From: Candidatus Peribacteria bacterium
GTDB taxonomy: Bacteria; Patescibacteriota; Gracilibacteria; Peribacterales; Peribacteraceae
Assembly (NCBI GenBank): GCA_903854455.1
Contig: CAINWJ010000078.1
Coordinates: 1 to 5,856 of the forward strand
Length of the DNA: 5,856 bases
Direction of reading: 5' to 3'
In this document: one piece after another, positions 1 through 4,687 of the stretch
Position numbering within the stretch: the stretch's first letter is position 1
How the letters are laid out: every line of letters begins with the position of its first letter
The notes under the pieces: model-generated
Database searches by the model: none
What the model saw: the letters and a program-made list of their open reading frames with translations, nothing else
What the model was told of the DNA's origin: nothing
Made by a program: the position numbers and the translations under genes

Positions 1-2
1 CA

Positions 3-122
3 AACTCTTGTGACGGCTATTTCGGTCACCTGAAGAAGAAGATTGCCGCTCACCAAGGAATCAGTCGGAAGAGACGAAATCAGATGCTGAATTACCTTCT
101 GGAGCTACCCAATCTAGCCTGA
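3..122 (+). pseudogene. C-terminal tail of a probable transposase (cut by the window edge)
   Basis: An open frame enters from the left edge and gives 39 residues before a TGA stop at 120-122. The peptide begins with an N-S-C-D-G-Y-F-G-H-L-K-K-K pattern, followed by H-x-G-I-S and R-K-R-R-N-Q. This resembles the end of DDE transposases, where an Asn-x-x-Glu/Asp-Gly motif close to the last catalytic acidic residue is followed by a Leu-Lys-rich helix and a His-x-Gly-(Leu/Ile)-Ser turn. The exact IS family cannot be assigned from so short a piece, and whether the element is intact lies outside the window. The roughly 100 bp that follow, up to the next gene, would be expected to hold the right end of the element. 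The terminal repeat cannot be defined without its partner. The transposase assignment rests on motif resemblance only. Confidence 0.5.
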
Positions 123-172
123 CACTTTTTCCCTACCTGCCGAAAATGGGTATACAGTTCGAAACTCATTAT

Positions 173-219
173 TTGTCTTAATGATATTATTTGCTTTTTA
201 TACTGATTAGTTTAATATA
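173..219 (+). promoter_or_regulatory. AT-rich promoter-like region upstream of the 390-residue gene
   Basis: The spacer after the transposase tail becomes very AT-rich just before the next gene. A TATACT hexamer at 199-204 matches five of six consensus -10 positions, with a poor -35 (TTGTCT, 173-178) at a long 20-bp spacing. An alternative pair is TTGCTT (191-196) and TAATAT (213-218), spaced by 16 bp. That second pair would place the transcript start within a few bases of the ATG at 228, giving a nearly leaderless mRNA. No Shine-Dalgarno sequence precedes the ATG, which agrees with that reading. This is pattern evidence only; AT-rich DNA gives such matches by chance. Confidence 0.3.
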
Positions 220-227
220 CCACACTT

Positions 228-1400
228 ATGGATAACTTTACTGATTCCCTTAGCTCGATAGATGATGATCGTTATTGGCTGTATAAGGACAATGCTAGTG
301 GATATGAAGATTATTTGCAGAGAGAATACGATCAGAATTTCCAGGATATGCGCCGAGAATGGGAAGGTCATTACAGAAAAATGCAGGAAGCTCTTCTAAT
401 GACATTAATGGAAGAGATGGAAAGAAAAAATAAGAAGAGAGATGAGATGCATGCTGCGATTTTTGGTCCGGGGATGGATCCTGCCAATCGGGATATCGGC
501 TTGCCTAACTTACATGCTTTGTATGCACGCTTTGCTTCATTCACAACTATCGATTATTCTGTAGGTGTCTCAAGATCGGCGCTGAGGTCACTCGTGGGGA
601 ATGGTATGCCAGAGTCGAGATTATTTTCTGCATTGTATGATTTCACCGGTGGGATGAGCACCGTGCAGCATGAATGGGTGCAGGAAAAGTTAGCAGAAGC
701 AGATCCGAAAGGTCATTTTGATGAACCAGCATTTGCGAGAGCATTGGAACAAATGGCAAACTCTCGTTTTATTGAAGAAATGGAAGAAAGGTTAGAGCGA
801 AAATTGAATCAATCGGAAAAGTCAGGATCGGGTCAGTTAGACGGTTCATTAACTTCAGTCGCAGGGTTACGTGCAGCAACAACCAATAGAATGAAAAATC
901 TTCATCTTGTTCATGATGGGAAGCCCATAGAGCTTGATCACATGTTTATTCCATTTGTTCTGGCTGGTACAGGTGTTCTTGCTGAACACTTATTATGGGA
1001 GGCGTTTGGGACAACTACCTGTGCAACAGACAGGTCTTCTGGAGATGCAGAGCCATCCAAAGAATTGGTATCCGCGAGGAAAGAAATGTTGAGAAGGATT
1101 CATAAGATCATCACTAGCTTCAGTACGGAGGTAAGCGGCAATGGTTTAGTAAAAGTGTTTGAGGCACATCCTCATGCGACGGTTCTTGCTGTGACGGATG
1201 TCACTACTCGGTCATTGCTCCCCCCTTATAGTGGTCTCGAATTGCCAAGAATTGACACGATGGCTCTCGAGAAATATTTGGAAACTCAAGGGATTGCAGA
1301 AGTGGGAAGTCCTGTTCCTCGTTACTATTTTCAGGATTCAATTGGTCATTCTCACAATGTTCACGCAACGACTTTCAGGAAGAACACAACTTCTTCCTAA
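228..1400 (+). CDS. Unrecognised 390-residue protein, coiled-coil N-terminus
   Basis: I do not recognise a family. The frame is long, starts with ATG and ends with TAA. Residues 1-20 are acidic. Residues about 25-75 are rich in Glu, Lys, Arg, Met and Gln and are probably helical, perhaps a coiled coil. Residues 145-195 form a second charged helical stretch (E-E-M-E-E-R-L-E-R-K), followed by a Ser/Gly-rich linker near 195-210. Residues 239-257 are the most hydrophobic part (M-F-I-P-F-V-L-A-G-T-G-V-L), but the segment is interrupted and followed by charged residues, so a membrane span is doubtful. There is no signal peptide, and I see no nucleotide-binding loop, zinc motif or catalytic signature. 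Base composition is clearly more AT-rich than uvrA or the phosphoesterase gene. It lies just downstream of a transposase tail, so it may be accessory DNA. No Shine-Dalgarno site is visible. That it is a gene is likely; its function is unknown. Confidence 0.75.
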   Translation: MDNFTDSLSSIDDDRYWLYKDNASGYEDYLQREYDQNFQDMRREWEGHYRKMQEALLMTLMEEMERKNKKRDEMHAAIFGPGMDPANRDIGLPNLHALYARFASFTTIDYSVGVSRSALRSLVGNGMPESRLFSALYDFTGGMSTVQHEWVQEKLAEADPKGHFDEPAFARALEQMANSRFIEEMEERLERKLNQSEKSGSGQLDGSLTSVAGLRAATTNRMKNLHLVHDGKPIELDHMFIPFVLAGTGVLAEHLLWEAFGTTTCATDRSSGDAEPSKELVSARKEMLRRIHKIITSFSTEVSGNGLVKVFEAHPHATVLAVTDVTTRSLLPPYSGLELPRIDTMALEKYLETQGIAEVGSPVPRYYFQDSIGHSHNVHATTFRKNTTSS

Positions 1401-1411
1401 TCGTTTCATAT

Positions 1412-1430
1412 CAAAAGGCCATCTTTTTTG
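1412..1430. terminator. Weak hairpin with T-run in the convergent spacer
   Basis: Between the convergent 390-residue gene and the NUDIX gene, AAAAG (1413-1417) can pair with CTTTT (1423-1427) around a GCCAT loop, with more T's following on the plus strand. The stem is only five mostly A-T pairs, so this is a poor intrinsic terminator. It is listed because it lies 12 bp after the stop codon of the upstream gene and on the opposite strand also follows the NUDIX gene. The rest of the spacer (1431-1513) shows no gene; it holds a short near-palindrome around CACTG/CAGTG of unclear meaning. Confidence 0.2.
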
Positions 1431-1513
1431 TAAACAGAGTACGTCGTTTGCTCCACTCTCCGCACTGTGCAGTGGCTTGAGCTCCGATAGTGTTCCGTTT
1501 CCCCGGATCCACA

Positions 1514-2008
1514 TCACTTGCCCTTGGATCTTTCGATGGTACCTACAATATACCGCTTCACATTCCCAAAAATCTCCGTTCTCTCATCCAGCGCCTCAAT
1601 CTCTTTCTTCGTGAACCATCGCATTTCCCGCCCCTCGCTCTTGTCGAGGACCGGCACCTGCGATTCGTCGATCGGTCGTGCCAGGAAGAGGAAGTCCATA
1701 TGCTGGTGAGCGGGCTCACCGCGTTCCTTGGATTCCGGGATTTCTTCTAAGAGCATCGCTATCGGCTTTTTGAGCATCCTGCCCTCGTGTGGATTCCCCT
1801 GGAAGAGATCAGTTTGCTCATCGCCGACAATGTCTACATCCAAGCCGGTTTCCTCCTTACATTCCCGTTTTGCCGTTTCCTCCGGCGTCTCATCCGGATC
1901 CACGTGTCCGCCCGGCGGCATCCAGCGCTGGAGACGCTTGTGCCAGAGGAGGAGTGTGCGGTGACGGGAGTCGATGAGGAAAGCCGTTGCAGTAAAATGA
2001 CGGGTCAT
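1514..2008 (-). CDS. NUDIX hydrolase
   Basis: This 164-residue protein carries a complete NUDIX box, G-x5-E-x7-R-E-C-x-E-E-x-G-L, at residues 34-56, just after W-M-P-P-G-G. Arg48, Glu49, Glu52 and Glu53 are the expected Mg2+-binding and catalytic residues. The preceding strand (T-A-T-A-F-L-I-D) is the usual first beta strand of the fold, which supports the ATG at 2008 and the full family length of about 150-165 residues. NUDIX enzymes hydrolyse nucleoside diphosphates linked to another group, such as oxidised dNTPs, ADP-ribose or dinucleoside polyphosphates; the substrate cannot be read from the sequence. No signal peptide is present, so it should be cytoplasmic. The bases directly upstream of the ATG are the pyrimidine-rich strand of a 9-nt repeat array and contain no Shine-Dalgarno sequence. 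The gene therefore appears to have lost, or never had, a conventional ribosome binding site. The family call is very secure. Confidence 0.95.
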   Translation of the reverse strand: MTRHFTATAFLIDSRHRTLLLWHKRLQRWMPPGGHVDPDETPEETAKRECKEETGLDVDIVGDEQTDLFQGNPHEGRMLKKPIAMLLEEIPESKERGEPAHQHMDFLFLARPIDESQVPVLDKSEGREMRWFTKKEIEALDERTEIFGNVKRYIVGTIERSKGK

Positions 2009-2010
2009 GA

Positions 2011-2053
2011 AGAGGAACCAGAAGAAACAGAAGAACCAAAGGAACCAGAAGAA
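2011..2053 (+). repeat. Left 9-nt tandem repeat array (inverted copy of the array at 2437-2481)
   Basis: On the plus strand four full 9-nt units follow each other: AGGAACCAG (2013-2021), AAGAAACAG (2022-2030), AAGAACCAA (2031-2039), AGGAACCAG (2040-2048), then a partial AAGAA. The stretch 2011-2035 is the reverse complement of 2441-2465 with one mismatch in 25 positions. The array starts two bases upstream of the NUDIX start codon and ends just after the stop of the four-helix-bundle gene (2056). Read in frame it would encode Lys/Arg-Asn-Gln triplets, but I see no gene on this strand. Confidence 0.85.
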
Positions 2054-2055
2054 TG

Positions 2056-2412
2056 TTAGTGAAGGGAGGTATGGAGTTGGTGGAGAAGGTATCCAACACG
2101 CTGAATACGATCATGAAGTTCGGCATGAATTTCCGGAGAAATGTATTTCAGATCGCGTGCCAAAATGCATTGATAATGCAGTTCTTCCAGAGAACATGTT
2201 GCAATATCGATAAAATGGAGTTTGTCTTTCACAGAGCGCCGTGAATTTCCTTCCGCAATATTTGTCGGGACACTGTAGGAAGATCGGCGCATTTGGCTCG
2301 TTAGTCCGTATCGTTCTTCCGGAGGAAACGAGAAAGTAATTTTGTAAACACGCAGGCATAGTGCATGTGCTTCCTGCCACACGATCAGTTTTTCGTATTG
2401 CCTTTTTTCCAT
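2056..2412 (-). CDS. S23/IVP-type four-helix-bundle protein
   Basis: From the ATG at 2412 the protein has 118 residues, the usual length of the family first described as proteins encoded in 23S rRNA intervening sequences. Family landmarks are all present: L-I-V-W-Q-E-A-H near residues 9-16, F-P-P-E-E-R-Y-G-L-T-S-Q near 29-40, the R-R-S-S-Y-S-V-P-T-N-I-A-E-G segment at 42-55, and S-L-E-E-L-H-Y-Q at 74-81. Structures of the family show an up-and-down helical bundle that forms pentamers; the molecular role is unsettled, and related Avd proteins serve in diversity-generating retroelements. The open frame continues upstream to a GTG at 2508 that overlaps the stop of the phosphoesterase gene (GTGA). 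That extension would add 32 residues, mostly R/K-x-Q triplets coded by the 9-nt repeat array, which the family lacks. An ATG at 2424 is also possible. No start has a good Shine-Dalgarno site. The gene lies between inverted repeat arrays and looks like the cargo of a cassette. Confidence 0.88.
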   Translation of the reverse strand: MEKRQYEKLIVWQEAHALCLRVYKITFSFPPEERYGLTSQMRRSSYSVPTNIAEGNSRRSVKDKLHFIDIATCSLEELHYQCILARDLKYISPEIHAELHDRIQRVGYLLHQLHTSLH

Positions 2413-2436
2413 AGCGAGAAGCATATCACAGATCAG

Positions 2437-2481
2437 TTCTTTCCTCTGTTTCTTCTGGTTCCTCTGACTCCTCTGGTTCCT
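2437..2481 (-). repeat. Right 9-nt tandem repeat array (inverted copy of the array at 2011-2053)
   Basis: Read on the minus strand, from 2481 to 2437, there are five 9-nt units: AGGAACCAG, AGGAGTCAG, AGGAACCAG, AAGAAACAG and the diverged AGGAAAGAA. Positions 2441-2465 pair with 2011-2035 (24 of 25 bases). In the frame of the four-helix-bundle gene the array reads as triplets R-N-Q, R-S-Q, R-N-Q, K-K-Q, R-K-E. Together with the left array it brackets the gene at 2056-2412 and could let the intervening transcript close into a long stem. Confidence 0.85.
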
Positions 2482-2504
2482 TCTTCCAATTTTCTGATTA
2501 TCTC

Positions 2505-3488
2505 TCACCGCTCCGTTTCGACCGTCAGCAGCATCACCTCCGGCGGCGCAAAGAACCTCACCCTCGGTCCTGATTCACCGACGCCGCGGGTAATCGCTAG
2601 CGTCGATCCGCTCTGGAGTGTGAAGATGCCTTCGTCGAACTTCTGCGGGATGTGGATGGGCAGAGTCGCCAGTGCGCCGATCCACGGCAGGCGCACCTGT
2701 CCACCGTGCGTGTGGCCCGAAATGATGAGCTGGGCGCGGGATGCCAGCGGATCTAAAACTACGTCCGGATTGTGTGCCACCAGGATCGTCGGAGAGTTCG
2801 GGAGGACATTGTCGAATGCGCTGACGATATCCGCTTTGCCCGCCCAGGGATCATCGATGCCGACGATGGACAGTGTTTCTGTCCCCAGGCTGATAGTCGC
2901 ATGTCCGTTCTCCAGGACTGTGATACCGAGGGACTGGAGCATCTCGGCGATGAGGGTGCTCCTGTCGGGCGGGGGACTGGTCTGCGGCAGCAGTGAGCGG
3001 AAGATGCCGTGGTCCTGATTGCCCAGAACCGCGTACGTTCCGGAGATGGGATGGAGATCTTTGAGCGGGGCAAGTGCCTGCAGATCCTCAGGCGTCACAT
3101 CACTGGATAGCACGAAGTCTCCGTCCAGCAGGACGATGTCCGGCATCAATGCATTGATTTGATTGACGAGACGCCTCACGAATGCCGCGCTCTTGTACGG
3201 TCCGACATGCAGATCGGAAATCACTGCAATCTTCACCGGATGTTCTAGTGGGAAGGGGACTGATGCCGTCGTCACCGTGATGATCTGCGGTTCGATGAAT
3301 GCTCCATAGAACGTGATGAGCACGCCAGCGATCGCCATCCATCCGATGAGCCCGACACCCATTCTGACGATCAGATGCTTCCGACGGTGTTTCCTTCGCC
3401 ACAGGCACGATGCGATGCCGATGCCGCTCCCCAGCGCGAGCAGGGAAAGGATGATCACGTCGAACGGGAGCGTCAGCAGGGAGAACAT
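2505..3488 (-). CDS. Membrane-anchored metallophosphoesterase (YkuE/YaeI-like)
   Basis: The 327-residue protein has two hydrophobic segments, about residues 8-29 and 43-66, separated by a basic loop (R-R-K-H-R-R-K-H), and then a calcineurin-type phosphoesterase domain from about residue 85. Metal-site motifs occur in order: S-D-L-H (Asp92, His94), D-G-D (Asp122, Asp124), G-N-Q-D-H (Asn157), H-N-P-D (His239) and S-G-H-T-H-G-G-Q (His259, His261). This arrangement and the N-terminal membrane part match YkuE/YaeI-like enzymes, some of which hydrolyse phosphodiesters or lipid-linked phosphates; the substrate here is unknown. The usual G-N-H-D/E motif reads G-N-Q-D, so the His that normally aids catalysis is Gln. 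Replacement at this site is known in LpxH, which has G-N-R-D, so the enzyme may still be active. The ATG at 3488 opens the first hydrophobic segment; no Shine-Dalgarno site precedes it. The stop overlaps a possible GTG start of the next gene. Confidence 0.92.
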   Translation of the reverse strand: MFSLLTLPFDVIILSLLALGSGIGIASCLWRRKHRRKHLIVRMGVGLIGWMAIAGVLITFYGAFIEPQIITVTTASVPFPLEHPVKIAVISDLHVGPYKSAAFVRRLVNQINALMPDIVLLDGDFVLSSDVTPEDLQALAPLKDLHPISGTYAVLGNQDHGIFRSLLPQTSPPPDRSTLIAEMLQSLGITVLENGHATISLGTETLSIVGIDDPWAGKADIVSAFDNVLPNSPTILVAHNPDVVLDPLASRAQLIISGHTHGGQVRLPWIGALATLPIHIPQKFDEGIFTLQSGSTLAITRGVGESGPRVRFFAPPEVMLLTVETER

Positions 3489-3541
3489 CGCGGCTCAGTA
3501 TGACGGCTGACACGCGGAAGAACCAATTTTTTTATTTCCGC

Positions 3542-3564
3542 AGCCGGGACGCCGCGTCCCGGCT
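3542..3564. terminator. Perfect 10-bp GC-rich hairpin after the small secreted gene
   Basis: AGCCGGGACG (3542-3551) pairs perfectly with CGTCCCGGCT (3555-3564) around a 3-nt loop. It lies 7 bp past the TAA of the small secreted gene on the minus strand, where a terminator is expected, before the phosphoesterase gene starts at 3488. However, the T-run that should follow the stem is on the plus strand (CCGATTTTT, 3565-3573). On the minus strand the stem is followed by an A-rich tract. It may therefore stop antisense transcription, or protect the 3' end of the minus-strand mRNA. The rest of the spacer (3489-3541) shows no gene. Confidence 0.5.
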
Positions 3565-3571
3565 CCGATTT

Positions 3572-3916
3572 TTACCGCCGATACCTCGTCATCAGCCTGG
3601 GTGCCGGGCACACGCCGGTGCGCTGCAGCATCACGAGGGATGGGGCACTGGTCATCGGATCCGTGCACACGCCGGGAACGCCCGTATTCTCCACCGTATC
3701 GAAGGTCGTGCGACCGTGCGGTGTGAACATGGATTCGACGGGTGCCTTGGCAGACGGCAGCCACAGAGGGCGACCGGTCGCGTCCGTGAGCTTCGTCGCG
3801 GCTGAGTGGAGTGAGGTCGTCGTAACGCTTGCAGAGACACCGGAACTTCCTCCTGCCAGTGCGATGACCGGAACGAGGATGAATGATGCCGCGAGGAGTT
3901 TGGAAATGCGGTTCAT
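3572..3916 (-). CDS. Small secreted protein, unrecognised
   Basis: The 114-residue product begins with a classical Sec signal peptide: a basic start (M-N-R-I-S-K), a hydrophobic core at about residues 8-20 (L-A-A-S-F-I-L-V-P-V-I-A-L) and a likely signal peptidase I site after A-L-A at 19-21. The mature part of about 93 residues is Ser/Thr-rich at first, then contains T-G-R-P-L-W-L-P near 47-54 and two cysteines (84 and 103) that could form a disulfide. No lipobox Cys follows the core, so it is not an obvious lipoprotein. I do not recognise the family. The ATG at 3916 is chosen because it starts the signal peptide exactly; the bases before it are pyrimidine-rich and carry no Shine-Dalgarno site. 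It lies 84 bp downstream of the Tat-signal gene and on the same strand. The signal peptide and codon-level coherence make it a likely gene, though it is short. Confidence 0.65.
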   Translation of the reverse strand: MNRISKLLAASFILVPVIALAGGSSGVSASVTTTSLHSAATKLTDATGRPLWLPSAKAPVESMFTPHGRTTFDTVENTGVPGVCTDPMTSAPSLVMLQRTGVCPAPRLMTRYRR

Positions 3917-3941
3917 GGGATGTGGGGGGAACAGGTGCTGT

Positions 3942-3969
3942 AAGGTATCACAAACTTTACGTGGATCAA
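3942..3969 (-). promoter_or_regulatory. Possible weak promoter for the small secreted gene
   Basis: On the minus strand TTGATC (3969-3964) is followed after 16 bp by TACCTT (3947-3942). The -35 is a fair match and the -10 a poor one. It sits about 26 bp upstream of the ATG at 3916, in the 84-bp gap after the Tat-signal gene, which would allow this gene its own transcript. The evidence is weak. Confidence 0.2.
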
Positions 3970-4000
3970 GTGTTCTGGATTGTTGTTTTCTCCGATCTGG

Positions 4001-4651
4001 TCACATTGTTTGATTCTGTCCAAAATAATGGCGATTTGGTGCGTCTGCCAGATTTGATTCAGTTGTAGCATCCGGCTCGGGAAAGATCTGAATATTGGTG
4101 AATTCTCTCTGATTTCCAGCTGCGCTCCGCGATTTTTCCATCGATGCATACACAACACTTTCGAACGCATCTGTACTTTGTGGAGTGTTCGGCAGTCGTG
4201 CATTCCCCATATGGATGCGAACAGAGAGGAAATTGGGCGCAATAGTTCCAGTGGGATCTTGCAGGCATTCCAGCTGGTGCATTGCGAGTGCCAGAGCATT
4301 CATACTCTGTTCAAGATTTTGTCGGTTTCCGACATCAACGTGTAATTCGCAAAATATTCCTTTTTCCTCGAAATCCAGGACGTTGCGATGATCAAGCACA
4401 AGAAATGCATTTCTAGCGGCGGCAAATTCAGGATGGGCTGCCGTGAATGTTTCCATCGAAGGAACGAGAGCTTCCTCAGGTAAATCTTCAATGCACGCTG
4501 CAACGTCTGCGGATGTTGCCGCTGCTTGATTGGGAATTCGAGGCAGGCACACTGCGGCACTTGCTACGGCAGTTTCTTGCAAGAACTCCCTTCGATCCAT
4601 TAAATCTGACATGCGCGGATTGTACGGATTTGGATGAACAGGGCAATGCAA
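4001..4651 (-). CDS. Putative Tat-exported protein, unrecognised
   Basis: With a TTG start at 4651 the protein has 216 residues. Near its start is a twin-arginine motif, D-R-R-E-F-L-Q (residues 19-25), followed by a short Ala/Val-rich region and a possible cleavage site after N-Q-A-A-A (about residue 45). This suggests export of a folded protein through the Tat pathway, although the hydrophobic region is short and broken by L-P-R. The mature part contains E-L-H-V-D-V-G-N-R near 102-110 and S-V-R-I-H-M-G-N near 143-150. I know no family for it and see no cofactor motif. TTG is preferred because a strong AAGGAG (minus strand, 4662-4657) lies 5 bp before it; ATG codons at 4612 and 4600 would give a more usual n-region length but have no such site. 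The gene begins 36 bp after the stop of uvrA, so the two may be co-transcribed. Composition is more AT-rich than uvrA. Confidence 0.7.
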   Translation of the reverse strand: MHCPVHPNPYNPRMSDLMDRREFLQETAVASAAVCLPRIPNQAAATSADVAACIEDLPEEALVPSMETFTAAHPEFAAARNAFLVLDHRNVLDFEEKGIFCELHVDVGNRQNLEQSMNALALAMHQLECLQDPTGTIAPNFLSVRIHMGNARLPNTPQSTDAFESVVYASMEKSRSAAGNQREFTNIQIFPEPDATTESNLADAPNRHYFGQNQTM

Positions 4652-4656
4652 AAAAT

Positions 4657-4662
4657 CTCCTT
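4657..4662 (-). promoter_or_regulatory. Shine-Dalgarno site AAGGAG before the TTG start
   Basis: AAGGAG on the minus strand ends 5 bases upstream of the TTG at 4651. It is the best ribosome binding site seen before any gene start in this window and is the reason for choosing the TTG over the in-frame ATG at 4612. It lies in the 36-bp gap after the uvrA stop codon. Confidence 0.55.
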
Positions 4663-4687
4663 GGCTTCCTTCGTTGCTTCTCCATCA

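Noticed and set aside
1198..1750. Plus-strand frames at 1198-1614 and 1490-1750
   Set aside because: They overlap the end of the 390-residue gene in another frame and run antisense to the well-supported NUDIX gene; their translations look like shadow sequence.
2007..2213. Plus-strand open frame beginning with K-R-N-Q-K-K-Q triplets
   Set aside because: It is the left repeat array read in frame and then the antisense of the four-helix-bundle gene; the part beyond the repeats has no family resemblance.
2011..2481. CRISPR-like or diversity-generating retroelement structure
   Set aside because: The repeat units are only 9 nt, adjacent without spacers and inverted at the two ends. No reverse transcriptase, template repeat or cas gene is present, and the four-helix-bundle protein alone does not define a retroelement.
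2011..2490. Intervening sequence of a 23S rRNA gene
   Set aside because: The protein family and the inverted ends fit, but both flanks are protein-coding genes (phosphoesterase and NUDIX) and no rRNA sequence is visible.
2365..3018. 217-codon plus-strand frame
   Set aside because: It is antisense to the phosphoesterase gene, whose catalytic motifs are unambiguous; the frame is open because of the codon bias of a GC-rich gene.
4001..4568. Alternative minus-strand frames inside the Tat-signal gene (4059-4268, 4300-4560)
   Set aside because: They are shorter, lie in other frames of the same strand and lack a signal sequence or ribosome binding site; the longer frame has both.
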